Shown: piece after piece, positions 28,053 to 36,650 of the stretch
Numbering within the stretch: the first letter of the stretch is position 1
Layout: every line of letters starts with the position of its first letter
Assembly (NCBI GenBank): GCA_946186205.1
Contig: CAMHMH010000001.1
Location: 764,968-828,967 of the forward strand
Direction: 5' to 3'
DNA from: an uncultured Fretibacterium sp.
GTDB lineage: Bacteria > Synergistota > Synergistia > Synergistales > Aminobacteriaceae
Length of the DNA stretch: 64,000 nt
Program-made: the position numbers and the translations under genes
The notes under the pieces: model-generated
The model's database searches: none
Told to the model about the DNA's origin: nothing
Seen by the model: only the letters and a program-made list of their open reading frames with translations

Positions 28053-28880
28053 ATTTACGGCAAAACGATAGAGCTGTTTTTGGTGAACGGCACAGCAGAC
28101 AGCATTATGACCGCAGAGCTGTCGAACTGGAGCGGAAAAGCCATAAAGATACCTCGCACTGAGATACAGACTTGCAGCCGTGATGATGTAAATTCCGCTG
28201 GGGTATATCTTCTGTTCTGCCAGGAGGACGACGGGAGCAGCTCAGTGTACATTGGCGAGGCCGAAAATATTATCATCAGACTCCGCCAGCACCTTCAGGA
28301 GTACAAAGCGGGCAAGGAAAAATTCTACTGGAACACGGCAGTAATTTTCACCGGGCGGGATCTGAACAAGGCATTAATACGTTACATAGAGGACAAGCTC
28401 GTGAAGTCTGCGAGGGAATGCGGAAGGTACAGAGTCCTCACAAAGAATACATATGACACGTCAATCAAAGAGTCTCTTGTTGCGACGATGGAAGAATTTA
28501 TTGACAACATAAAGATACTCATAAGCACGATGAACTACAATGTATTTGTTCCTGTGCCTAAGGCGGAAGATAACACGCAGTATTTTTTCTGCAGCAGCTC
28601 AAAATCGGAGGCAGACGCAAAAGGCTTTGTGAGTCCCGGAGGATTTACGGTTCTGAAAGGCTCTAAAGTTTCGGAGCGTATATACCCGGTTTTCATTGGG
28701 CATAATTACCACAAGCAGAGGATGCAGCTTGAGAATGACGGCATCATTTCTGAGGGAGTATTTCAGCGCGATTATGAGTTCAATTCTCCGTCAGCGGCTT
28801 CTGCTGTAGTGCTCGGCCGGTCGTCAAACGGCAATGTCGAATGGAAAACTAAAGACAACATAAAGCTCAAGGACATATAG
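28053..28880 (+). CDS. GIY-YIG nuclease-fold protein with DUF4357-like C-terminus
   Basis: The homologous part begins at YGKTIELFLVNGTADSIMTA, followed by the GIY-YIG core (GVYLLFCQEDD...SVYIGEAENIIIRLRQH), a glutamate in EDKLVKSA, and a C-terminal domain (AKGFVSPGGFTVLKGSKVS) of the DUF4357 type. Such genes resemble orphan endonucleases near restriction or mobile loci. The only canonical start in frame is TTG at 28080, which would cut off the conserved beginning. GGGAGGGG (28039-28046) is followed after 6 bases by ATT at 28053, which I take as the probable start or a mutated ATG. In GIY the tyrosine is kept, isoleucine replaced by V. Confidence 0.75.
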   Translation: MYGKTIELFLVNGTADSIMTAELSNWSGKAIKIPRTEIQTCSRDDVNSAGVYLLFCQEDDGSSSVYIGEAENIIIRLRQHLQEYKAGKEKFYWNTAVIFTGRDLNKALIRYIEDKLVKSARECGRYRVLTKNTYDTSIKESLVATMEEFIDNIKILISTMNYNVFVPVPKAEDNTQYFFCSSSKSEADAKGFVSPGGFTVLKGSKVSERIYPVFIGHNYHKQRMQLENDGIISEGVFQRDYEFNSPSAASAVVLGRSSNGNVEWKTKDNIKLKDI

Positions 28881-28886
28881 CGGATG

Positions 28887-28918
28887 ACCCTGCTTCTGAA
28901 AATCGGGGGCAGGGTTTC
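28887..28918. terminator. Bidirectional terminator hairpin after the GIY-YIG gene
   Basis: ACCCTGC (28887-28893) pairs with GCAGGGT (28909-28915) across a 15-base loop; a short TTT follows on the plus strand. It separates two convergent genes and overlaps the last codon of the minus-strand gene. Confidence 0.45.
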
Positions 28919-29390
28919 AGTCCCACAAGCCATAAAAATATTTTGTGAACATCGCTAATGCTTCGTCCTTGCATTTCTCGCGGTACTCTGCAATTTTCCT
29001 GTGCTCATCAAAATATTTCATGCAAAATTCTTCATACGGATTAATTTTCGTGCATGTGTCTTCAGAGGCTTCACGGAAAAGGAATATCATTCTGTTTAGT
29101 ATATTCGTCCATTCGTCATGGCAAGTTTTCTCGTCTGTTCCGTCAACAACCGGGCTTCCGTGTCGTGTGTCTCTGTGTTCCTCAAGCATTCGCGGGATAA
29201 TGTCAAGAAACCATGAGTCTATGTTCCACAAATCGAGGTCGCAATAGCCGTATCTCGCACGCTGGTATGTGTACTTCACATCAACGCAAAACTGACGGAC
29301 AATCCCCAAAAGTTTGCGGTCATTCCATGCGCAGCGATAATTTTCACGCTTGAACGGCCTCCATATATCCCACAGCTTAACGCCCGGCAT
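28917..29390 (-). CDS. Hypothetical protein, 157 aa, Trp/Tyr/Asp-rich
   Basis: No signal peptide or membrane segment. The protein is rich in aromatic and charged residues (YGYCDLDLWNIDSWFLDIIP, MLEEHRDTRHGSPVV) and largely helical; the C-terminus ends in MFTKYFYGLWD. I do not recognise it; similar small proteins are found in phage and anaerobe genomes, but I cannot show that here. It overlaps coaD by 14 bases, in the downstream position, so it is translated from the coaD message. Confidence 0.55.
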   Translation of the reverse strand: MPGVKLWDIWRPFKRENYRCAWNDRKLLGIVRQFCVDVKYTYQRARYGYCDLDLWNIDSWFLDIIPRMLEEHRDTRHGSPVVDGTDEKTCHDEWTNILNRMIFLFREASEDTCTKINPYEEFCMKYFDEHRKIAEYREKCKDEALAMFTKYFYGLWD

Positions 29391-29865
29391 TGTAACGCCC
29401 TTTCAGCTTCTCATACACCACATCAGGCACAACATCTTCAACAGTCCCACCGAAATGGAAAATTTCACGGACGCTTGAGCTTGATACATATGAATATTTA
29501 GGGTCAGTAACGATAAAGAACGTCTCAATCTCAGGAGCTAACTTGCGGTTCATCAGTGCCATCTGAAACTCGTACTCGAAATCGCTCATCGCACGAAGCC
29601 CCCGAACAATAACGCCCGCATGTTTCTGCCTCACATAATCGATAAGGAGTCCGTTGAAGCTGTCGACCGTAATATTATCGACATGGCCGAGAGCCTCCCG
29701 GGCCATGAAGCAGCGTTCCTCAACAGTGAATGCGGAAGTCTTGCGCTCATTAACGAGTATGCTCACGATAACTTCATCGAAGACAGCCGCGGCACGTTCA
29801 GCGATGTATATATGTCCGTTAGTGATCGGGTCAAACGAACCGGGGTATACTGCGGTGATCTTCAC
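29377..29865 (-). CDS. coaD: Phosphopantetheine adenylyltransferase
   Basis: Penultimate step of coenzyme A synthesis: ATP + 4'-phosphopantetheine to dephospho-CoA. 162 residues with VYPGSFDPITNGHIYIAERA (TxGH nucleotidyltransferase motif), NGLLIDYVRQ, VRGLRAMSDFEYEFQMA and YSYVSSSSVREIFHFGG. All are standard. In many bacteria coaD follows rsmD directly; here rsmD is 2.4 kb upstream with MATE, HNH and an exported protein between. Confidence 0.96.
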   Translation of the reverse strand: MKITAVYPGSFDPITNGHIYIAERAAAVFDEVIVSILVNERKTSAFTVEERCFMAREALGHVDNITVDSFNGLLIDYVRQKHAGVIVRGLRAMSDFEYEFQMALMNRKLAPEIETFFIVTDPKYSYVSSSSVREIFHFGGTVEDVVPDVVYEKLKGRYNAGR

Positions 29866-29868
29866 GGC

Positions 29869-30309
29869 CTAATCCTTGTATACGTAAAGGAATGAACTGC
29901 GCGTATACATTACGGTTGTCCCGGCAGGATATATCACGCTGTTGTTTTCTGACGGTTTGCCCTCTGCGCCTTTTGCCTGAGAATGAAGAGGATTGCAGCG
30001 AATCTTGTAACCTTCAGGCACTGTAAATTTTGTTCCTTTAGGGAGATTTTCGATTGCCCAGAAATTTCCGCGCCTCTGAAAAGGAATCTTCTTGTCTTTC
30101 GCGGCGTAACCTTTTCTTTCAAGGAACGGGGAATCTTCATTCATATGAAGCCATGCGTTAATGCCGGGAGTGTGCGTTATGCCCTCGTAGCTGTACTCAT
30201 TCCAGCTGACTACATCATCATAATAATCATCGCCGTAAGAATCAGCAGCAATACATACAGCGAACATCACCGCAAGAATCATCACAGCATATTTTCTTGA
30301 AGCATTCAT
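29869..30309 (-). CDS. Exported hypothetical protein
   Basis: 146 residues with a signal peptide (MNASRKYAVMILAVMFAVCI, cleavage near AADSYGDD). The mature domain of about 115 residues is beta-rich and polar (PFQRRGNFWAIENLPKGTKF, VIYPAGTTVMYTRSSFLYVY). No recognised family. It ends 4 bases before coaD starts, so the two are likely co-transcribed. Confidence 0.55.
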   Translation of the reverse strand: MNASRKYAVMILAVMFAVCIAADSYGDDYYDDVVSWNEYSYEGITHTPGINAWLHMNEDSPFLERKGYAAKDKKIPFQRRGNFWAIENLPKGTKFTVPEGYKIRCNPLHSQAKGAEGKPSENNSVIYPAGTTVMYTRSSFLYVYKD

Positions 30310-30389
30310 GAATTAACGCCTCCATTTGTTTTTGGGATTGTGAAAATTATTTTACAGGTTATATTTTGACGTGTAAATATTAATGGCTT

Positions 30390-30971
30390 TCATTCGCGCT
30401 CACTATGAAGATAATACTTTGCGCCTTTTCCCCTGTTGCAGTCTTGGCAGAGCGTCCACAAATTATTCGGCTCTGTCCTGCCTCCTTTGGCGATTGGCTT
30501 CTTGTGGTCGACTTCAAGTTTTATGCCGTCTGCTTGTGTCCTTCCGCAAATCTGACACCTGAAATTGTCTCGCTGTAATATGTCATAACGTAGGCCGGGC
30601 GTAATGAGCTGGCGTTCTCTCTCGCGTCTGTATTGTTCTTGTTGTAACTGGTCTGTATCATGCTGGCGGAGATTGCGCTGACGTGTAAATTCCTGCAAGT
30701 CTTCAACAGTAACATAAGCAGAGTCCTCATAATGATTCCTTCCTGCCGGACTGGTGTAGCTCCATATGACTTTTACGGGCGTGTGAATGGCTTTGTAGAC
30801 AGACTGATACATTTCTTCTTTCGTTCGTCTTACGTAATCAGAAGCATTAGCCGGGAGCAACTCAATAGAACTTAACCTGTATGAAAAACTATTGTCGGTT
30901 AAAAATTTATACTTGGCGCAAATTTCTACGATGGCATAAAAGATTAGAACATACTCCATACCGTAATTCAC
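30390..30971 (-). CDS. HNH endonuclease-domain protein
   Basis: 193 residues. The C-terminal ~65 residues form an HNH/McrA-like nuclease: RYDILQRDNFRCQICGRTQ, LEVDHKKPIAKGGR and NNLWTLCQDCNRGKGA, with two zinc-type CxxC pairs and the catalytic DH. The N-terminal part (about 30-130) is of unknown type and includes a KVIWSYTSPAGRNHYEDSAY block. The start is a GTG overlapping the stop of the MATE gene (GTGA). It could be a stand-alone nicking nuclease or part of a defence or recombination function; there is no partner nearby. Confidence 0.8.
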   Translation of the reverse strand: MNYGMEYVLIFYAIVEICAKYKFLTDNSFSYRLSSIELLPANASDYVRRTKEEMYQSVYKAIHTPVKVIWSYTSPAGRNHYEDSAYVTVEDLQEFTRQRNLRQHDTDQLQQEQYRRERERQLITPGLRYDILQRDNFRCQICGRTQADGIKLEVDHKKPIAKGGRTEPNNLWTLCQDCNRGKGAKYYLHSERE

Positions 30972-32299
30972 TTCCTCAGCGCGTGTATTTGGGGATTGAA
31001 GATGATTCTACCGTACATTATCACCGTCTGCATTAACGACAGCAATTCCGCAATCGGCAAAGCCCAAACGATTCCATATTCACCCGCGAAATGATTCATC
31101 ACGAACATCAGCGGCATATACAGCACGCACTGTCGGCAAATACTCAGAATGAATGACGCTCTGCCTGCCCCCATTGCCTGAAGTGCATTCACGAACACAA
31201 AGAATATCGCAAAGAGAAGACTGCTTGAGAGCTTCATACGCAGAAACTTCACGGCATAAGAAAACGCTTCCGGCTCACTCACGAACATTGACACAATATT
31301 TTCCGAGAACACGAAGCAACCCGCAATCATCACGAGAGTCAATATCACAGTGAACTTCAGCGCAAACATCAAGAATGCCCGGTATCTTCTCCAGTCCTCC
31401 GCGCCAACGCTGAACCCTAAGAGCGGCTGAATCCCCTGGCCTGTTCCCATTGCGACAAGGCACGCTATCTGCTCGATACGCATTGAGACTCCCGCGGCGG
31501 CTACGGCCATATCACCGTAAGCAGACATAAGCGAGTTCATTACCATCTGCGAAATACTCATCAGCCACGGATCAAGGCACGCAGGAATCCCAATCGCCAA
31601 GACTCCGAACGCGACTCCCTCGCCGACTCTGAAGTGCTTTATGTGAATGCTTAATGACGAATGGCCGAACACAAAATATCCCGCGTAATATAACGCACCT
31701 ATGATTATGCTTGCTGTCGTTGCGATTGCCGCGCCAGTTATCCCCCAGCCGAACCAGAGAATAAATATCGGATCAAGTACAACGTTGAGCATGTTGCCGA
31801 AAACCTGACCGAGCATAGCCGCTGAAGCGTGATTTTCCGCCCGCATTATTCCCCCGCTCGCCATGCTGAAAAGCACGAACGGAGTCGACGCTATTACGAT
31901 TGAGAGGTAACTATAGGCAAGTGAGAATGTCTCAGGACTCGCGCCGATTGCATGCAGCACGCTCTCAATGAAGAACATGAACACAACCGCAACAAGAGTC
32001 CCCGTAACGAGGCTTCCCCATACACAGAATGACGCGATATTGTTCGCACGGTCTTTGTGTCCCGCTCCGAGTGTGCGAGATATGTACGACATTGCACCGG
32101 CCATGAACGCAATACCAAGCGCAATTAGCACAAGGAATATAGGAGTCGCAAGTGAGACCGCCGCAAGCTGCAAAGGGTCATGAGTCTGCCCGATGAAAAA
32201 TGTATCTGCTAAGTTGTAGATGAGCAGCATAATCTCAACGACAATCGCCGGGATTATGTTTGAGACTGCCTGACGTGATATTGAAGGTGTTGAAGTCAA
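30968..32299 (-). CDS. MATE-family efflux transporter (second copy)
   Basis: 443 residues, 12 predicted membrane helices. Motifs: IPAIVVEIMLLIYNLADTFF at the N-terminus, GAMSYISRTLGAGHKDRAN, and GTGQGIQPLLGFSVGAEDWR. The sequence is clearly different from the 22.7-24.0 kb MATE protein, so this is an older paralogue. The start is TTG overlapping the rsmD stop (TTGA) with GAAAGGAACG upstream. Substrate unknown. Confidence 0.9.
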   Translation of the reverse strand: MTSTPSISRQAVSNIIPAIVVEIMLLIYNLADTFFIGQTHDPLQLAAVSLATPIFLVLIALGIAFMAGAMSYISRTLGAGHKDRANNIASFCVWGSLVTGTLVAVVFMFFIESVLHAIGASPETFSLAYSYLSIVIASTPFVLFSMASGGIMRAENHASAAMLGQVFGNMLNVVLDPIFILWFGWGITGAAIATTASIIIGALYYAGYFVFGHSSLSIHIKHFRVGEGVAFGVLAIGIPACLDPWLMSISQMVMNSLMSAYGDMAVAAAGVSMRIEQIACLVAMGTGQGIQPLLGFSVGAEDWRRYRAFLMFALKFTVILTLVMIAGCFVFSENIVSMFVSEPEAFSYAVKFLRMKLSSSLLFAIFFVFVNALQAMGAGRASFILSICRQCVLYMPLMFVMNHFAGEYGIVWALPIAELLSLMQTVIMYGRIIFNPQIHALRK

Positions 32300-32817
32300 T
32301 TCGATTCGTTCCTTTCGGGATTATTGGTTTGCAGGAAGGTTAAGCAGGTTTCGCCGTATTCACGCTGTGAAGTGATTGCGAGATTGTGAGGGTTATTGAT
32401 GAGTGTTACGGGTTCTCTTGCTGAATGCTCAATCACCATCAAAGCACCGGGGGAAAATAAAGCGTCAAGATTCGGGAGCGCAGGAAGTGAATCGCACCAG
32501 CCGGAATTATACGGAGGATCAGCAAAAACAATTGTAAACCTCATCTCACGCTTAACGAGCCATGACAATGCCCGCCGAATCTCAAGAGACAAAACGATAT
32601 TGGAGTCCGAATCTCTGAGACCCCGTTTTATTTCGTCAGCACGATTCCTGACTCCCTCAACAAATACCGCCCTGTTTGCCCCGCGCCTTAACGCCTCAAG
32701 ACCGACTCGCCCCGTTCCCGCAAAGAGGTCGAGAAATTCCGCGCCGTCAATCACATCTCCCAATATGCTGAACAGCGCAGACATTACCCGCCCGGATGTT
32801 GGCCGTATATCCTTCAT
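32296..32817 (-). CDS. rsmD: 16S rRNA (guanine(966)-N(2))-methyltransferase RsmD
   Basis: 173 residues with the class I SAM-dependent fold: FLDLFAGTGRVGLEALRRGA (SAM-binding), FVEGVRN and the catalytic FADPPYNSGW. The protein begins at MKDIRPTSGRVMSALFSIL; usual members have about 20 extra N-terminal residues (RIIAG...KGRKL) before the RPTS motif. These are lacking here because the start overlaps trmB (ATGA). So either it is a short form or the N-terminus was lost. Confidence 0.9.
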   Translation of the reverse strand: MKDIRPTSGRVMSALFSILGDVIDGAEFLDLFAGTGRVGLEALRRGANRAVFVEGVRNRADEIKRGLRDSDSNIVLSLEIRRALSWLVKREMRFTIVFADPPYNSGWCDSLPALPNLDALFSPGALMVIEHSAREPVTLINNPHNLAITSQREYGETCLTFLQTNNPERNESN

Positions 32818-33722
32818 GACAATCTTTCAGCCGCGTTACTCAGAGCACAACGCACAGCCGGAGTCAGGAACGCAAGAGTCGTTTTGTCGAGCCTCAGAAG
32901 GAAGCCTTCATCTTTCGGCGCAATGTGAATGTAAAATTTCTGCTCAAACTCATCATCGCTCGTCAATGTCTCAAGCAGAAATATTTTCCCATCACTGAAT
33001 GACCTTCCGAACTTCCAGAATGATTTATCCTTTTTGCCCTCTGAGTTTCTCAGTGACTCTATATCTTCCTGAGTTACTTTGCGCTGAATCTTTATGTGCA
33101 TTTCCTCTTCAACCCTCCGTGTTACTGTGAATGCTCGCGACTTTCTGAAGCTCACGCGGTAAATGTTCCTTCCTTCCTCAAGCCATTTGCGCTCGTATTT
33201 CGTTGTGATTTCCCTTTGAGGGTTCACCATGAAATCTTCCGCCGTTAATGCCTCGTGATTTCCGAGAGTCTGCCACACTTCACGCGAGTATGCCTCATCA
33301 TCTGAAACCATCACGAACTCCCCGCCGACCTTAAGCACAGCCGCGAGTCCGTCAGAAAAGTCTTTCGCCGTAACTCTCTTGTGAGCGTCAGAAGTTTTTG
33401 ACCAGGGACAAGGGAACTGCATCATGATTTTCTGCAATGACTCATCAGGGAACAATTCACGGAGCATATATCGCGCGTCAGTGTTAATGAGCCGCAAATT
33501 TTCCAGACCGTAAGCACGCCTCGCACATCTCAATACACAAGCCTGTGAGATTTCAACGCCGTAAAGAAATATATCCGGGTTATTCATCGCGTACTGCACA
33601 GTAAATTCACCGTTGCCGAATCCTATCTCAAGCTCCGTTTTTGATGTTACAGGAAGAAATTTCCCGCTCTCAGGATGAATTATTACGCCGTATTGCGGAC
33701 GCGCCTGCCTCAAAATGTCCAT
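32814..33722 (-). CDS. trmB: tRNA (guanine(46)-N(7))-methyltransferase TrmB with C-terminal extension
   Basis: 302 residues, against about 210-240 in most bacteria. The methyltransferase core contains LEIGFGNGEFTVQYAMNNPD, YGVEIS, RCARRAYGLENLRLINTDA and MMQFPCPWSKTSDAHKRVTAKDF (in place of the usual FPDPWPK...RR). The C-terminal ~90 residues after RKSRAFTV form an extra mixed alpha/beta domain. The changed catalytic loop (QFPCPWSKTSD) keeps a C and a D pattern and should still bind tRNA. It overlaps pgm by 13 and rsmD by 4 bases. Confidence 0.88.
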   Translation of the reverse strand: MDILRQARPQYGVIIHPESGKFLPVTSKTELEIGFGNGEFTVQYAMNNPDIFLYGVEISQACVLRCARRAYGLENLRLINTDARYMLRELFPDESLQKIMMQFPCPWSKTSDAHKRVTAKDFSDGLAAVLKVGGEFVMVSDDEAYSREVWQTLGNHEALTAEDFMVNPQREITTKYERKWLEEGRNIYRVSFRKSRAFTVTRRVEEEMHIKIQRKVTQEDIESLRNSEGKKDKSFWKFGRSFSDGKIFLLETLTSDDEFEQKFYIHIAPKDEGFLLRLDKTTLAFLTPAVRCALSNAAERLS

Positions 33723-35092
33723 TCGAAATTGGGAAGCCCCTCGGCTAATACGCGGTCTTTTATGTCGTTCATGATTCGCTCTAATGCCTCCTGAGTTTTT
33801 CCCTCACAGCGCACTACCATAACGGGCTGAGTGTTTGAAGCTCTAATCAGTCCCCAGCCGTCCGGGTAAATTATTCTCACTCCGTCAAGGTCTGAGACTT
33901 TGTACTTCTCCCGTGCCTTGTTGGTGATTCGCTCAGTGATTCCGAATTTCTCATCATCAGGGCAGGGGATTCGTATCTCTTCTGTTGACGGGTAATCGGG
34001 AATCGACATCATCAGGCGTGAAAGCGACTCTCTTCTCTCGGACATTATGCGGAGGAGTCTCCCTGAAGCGTAGAAGGCATCATCATGGCCGTAAAACTCA
34101 TCAGCAAAGAACATATGCCCGGAATATTCCCCGGCGAAAAGCGCGCCTATCTCACGCATTTTTGCTTTGATGACTGAATGCCCTGACTTGTAGAAGAACG
34201 GCTTGCCCCCAAATTTTTCGGCCAGTTCAGGAAGCACCATGCTGCATTTCGGCTCAACGAGTACAGCCGCGCCCTTGTGCATTCCGAGTATTTCCTTCCA
34301 GTAGAGAGTCATTAGCCGGTCTCCGAATATCACATTGCCTTTGTCATCAACGACTCCGATTCTGTCAGCGTCGCCGTCATAAGCGAATCCCACGTCAGCA
34401 CCTTCAGCCCTGACTCGCGCTATAACGTCCTGCAAGTTTTCGCGTTTCTGCGGGTCCGGGTGGTGATTCGGGAATCTTCCGTCAGGCTCATCATAAAGAG
34501 ATATGCACTCACAGCCGAGCATCTCAAAAAATTTCCGTGCTGTTAAACCTGCCGCGCCGTTTCCTGAGTCGCATACAACTTTGAAGCGTTTTGTGAAAGG
34601 GAGATCAAATTTTGACACGAGCATTTTCAGATATTCGTCATCAATTTTTGCGTGAGTCAATTTCCCGCTGCCTGACTCAAAATTTTCTGACTCCGCTATG
34701 TCGTGAATGTTCATTACCTCGCTGCCCCAGAGAGTCCCGCGCTCAAAGCAAAGTTTCAGCCCGTTCATGTCCGGGGGGTTGTGAGAGCCTGTTACCATCA
34801 CTCCGCCGTCAGCATTGAAATGTATCATGCTCCAGTAAAGCATCGGAGTCGTAACGAGTCCGACATCAACAACATCGAGTCCCGCCGACAAAATTCCCTC
34901 AGTCATGGCCGATTTGATTCGGGGTGTTGAGAGTCTCGCGTCGCCTCCGATTGTTACGCACGACTTAACGCCCGCACGGATAAGCCACGATGCATAAGCG
35001 CGCCCGATCGCTTTCACAATTTCGTCTGTCAGTTCTTTGTCAGCATTCCCGCGAATGTCATACTCACGGAAAATATTTGCAGGTATCTTCAT
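33710..35092 (-). CDS. Phosphomannomutase/phosphoglucomutase
   Basis: About 460 residues from the ATG at 35092, where family members begin (MKIPANIFREYDIRGNADKE); the frame is open 16 codons more. It converts hexose 6-phosphates to 1-phosphates for sugar nucleotides. Motifs in order: IFREYDIRG, catalytic serine loop VMVTGSHNPPDMNG, metal loop AYDGDADRIGVVDD, sugar loop GEYSGHMFFADEF and phosphate loop RASNTQPVMVVRCEG. All catalytic residues are present. It opens the trmB-rsmD-MATE-HNH overlap chain. Confidence 0.93.
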   Translation of the reverse strand: MKIPANIFREYDIRGNADKELTDEIVKAIGRAYASWLIRAGVKSCVTIGGDARLSTPRIKSAMTEGILSAGLDVVDVGLVTTPMLYWSMIHFNADGGVMVTGSHNPPDMNGLKLCFERGTLWGSEVMNIHDIAESENFESGSGKLTHAKIDDEYLKMLVSKFDLPFTKRFKVVCDSGNGAAGLTARKFFEMLGCECISLYDEPDGRFPNHHPDPQKRENLQDVIARVRAEGADVGFAYDGDADRIGVVDDKGNVIFGDRLMTLYWKEILGMHKGAAVLVEPKCSMVLPELAEKFGGKPFFYKSGHSVIKAKMREIGALFAGEYSGHMFFADEFYGHDDAFYASGRLLRIMSERRESLSRLMMSIPDYPSTEEIRIPCPDDEKFGITERITNKAREKYKVSDLDGVRIIYPDGWGLIRASNTQPVMVVRCEGKTQEALERIMNDIKDRVLAEGLPNFEWTF

Positions 35093-35140
35093 GGTGAAGT
35101 CATCTTCTTTCTTTGTGGATTGGCCTATCATAGCACACAA

Positions 35141-35180
35141 AAAACGGGGAACAGGTTTTTGCGCCCATTCCCCGGAAAAT
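35141..35180 (-). terminator. Terminator after the GntP-family gene
   Basis: CGGGGAA (35145-35151) pairs with TTCCCCG (35168-35174); on the minus strand the stem is followed by TTTTTTGTG, and A/T runs on both sides make it look bidirectional. It separates gntP from pgm. Confidence 0.65.
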
Positions 35181-35193
35181 TTTTGCGTGAAGT

Positions 35194-36558
35194 TTACAGC
35201 ATGTACAATGAGATTGCATATATCGCTAGGACAGCAACGACTCCCTGTATCAACGTCGCCATTGTCTGAGCCTTGTACGCAGTGTTGAGATCCATATCGC
35301 TGAACTGAGTCACAACCCAGAAGTACGAGTCATTAGCGTGTGATACGACCATTGCCCCGCTGCCGATTGCGAGAGTCGCCAATACTCCGCCCATAGGAGA
35401 GCCGAGTCCCAATGATGCTAGCATGGGCGCGATGATCTGGGCTGTTGTAACGATTGCTACGGTTGATGATCCTTGAGCAGTCTTGAGAGCCGCCGCGATG
35501 ATAAACGGAAGGAATATCCCGAAATTGTAGGACGCTAAAGCCTCGCCGATGTAATGACCGACTCCCGAAGCCGAAATGACCGCGCCGAGTCCGCCGCCTG
35601 CCGCCGTAATCATGATGATGTTCGCGCCGTCTTTGACTCCCGCGCCTATCCAGCCGTTTGTTACTTCCTCAGTGAACGGTGCGAGGAAGAAGCAAAGTAT
35701 TACGCCTATCGACAAAGCTATAACGGGATTGCCCAAGAATGACGAGACAATGAAGAGAGTTGACTCTTTTCCGCCGATTTTCGCGAGGGTTGAAGGGTAG
35801 CTGATGAATGAGCTGAACGCGATCAGGATTAACGGAATCAGAATCGGTGCGAATGATTTGAACGCTGAAGGAAGAGTCCCATACTTAGCTTTGAGCTCCT
35901 CATATGAGCCGCCTTCCTCTGTGTTTGAGTCGAAAGGCACCGGGAGCTTCGGCCCTGCGATTAGCGCGTAAATATATCCGGCGATGACAGAAATAATTGA
36001 CACACCGATTCCCCACATGATGACCATTCCGAGATCTGCTCCGAGTTCATTTGCAGCTGCTATCGGTCCGGGCGTGGGAGGAACAAGAGTATGTGTCGCG
36101 TAGAGTCCTGTTGAAAGAGCGATTGCCATTGTCGACAAACTGACTTTGCTTCTGCGTGCCAATGACTTGTTGAGCGACGAGAGAATTACGAAGCCTGAGT
36201 CGCAGAATACGGGAATTGATACTACCCAGCCTATGAGACTCATTGCGAGGGCAGGACGCTTTTCACCGACGACATGAAGAACCGAGTCGGCCATCGTGAA
36301 GGCAGCCCCGGACTTTTCGAGCATTGCGCCGATAATCGTGCCGAGAAGAATCACTATGCCTATTCCCCGGCATGTTCCTCCGAAGCCGTTGAGTATAGTG
36401 TCGAGGACTTTAGCCGGAGCCATTCCGACAGCGAGTCCCATTGCGAGGGCGACAGCGAATAACGCGACGAAAGGATGAAACTTCATCTTAGAGATTAACA
36501 GCACCATTAAGATAATGGCCACAACAAGAATGACTACTAACATAGAGCCTTGAACCAT
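35194..36558 (-). CDS. GntP-family gluconate/carboxylate permease
   Basis: 454-residue polytopic membrane protein of the GntP/GntT type (12-14 segments). Characteristic parts: GFGGTCRGIGIVILLGTIIG, PVFCDSGFVILSSLNKSLA, THTLVPPTPGPIAAANEL and ALKTAQGSSTVAIVTTAQII, plus SHANDSYFWVVTQFS. Members import gluconate, or related acids such as glycerate, lactate or idonate, with protons. No dehydratase or kinase for gluconate is adjacent, so the substrate is open. Confidence 0.92.
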   Translation of the reverse strand: MVQGSMLVVILVVAIILMVLLISKMKFHPFVALFAVALAMGLAVGMAPAKVLDTILNGFGGTCRGIGIVILLGTIIGAMLEKSGAAFTMADSVLHVVGEKRPALAMSLIGWVVSIPVFCDSGFVILSSLNKSLARRSKVSLSTMAIALSTGLYATHTLVPPTPGPIAAANELGADLGMVIMWGIGVSIISVIAGYIYALIAGPKLPVPFDSNTEEGGSYEELKAKYGTLPSAFKSFAPILIPLILIAFSSFISYPSTLAKIGGKESTLFIVSSFLGNPVIALSIGVILCFFLAPFTEEVTNGWIGAGVKDGANIIMITAAGGGLGAVISASGVGHYIGEALASYNFGIFLPFIIAAALKTAQGSSTVAIVTTAQIIAPMLASLGLGSPMGGVLATLAIGSGAMVVSHANDSYFWVVTQFSDMDLNTAYKAQTMATLIQGVVAVLAIYAISLYML

Positions 36559-36650
36559 TGCGGGAAGATCCCCTTTCTGAAAAATTTTTGTGAATGGAAA
36601 ATGAATCGTGTAGAATTATACGCAACTTTTCACAGAAGGTGATTAGCAAA

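Noticed and set aside
28917..30971. Possible mobile or defence island (HNH, GIY-YIG and hypothetical genes)
   Set aside because: No integrase, transposase, inverted repeats or attachment sites visible; genes overlap housekeeping neighbours in operon-like fashion.
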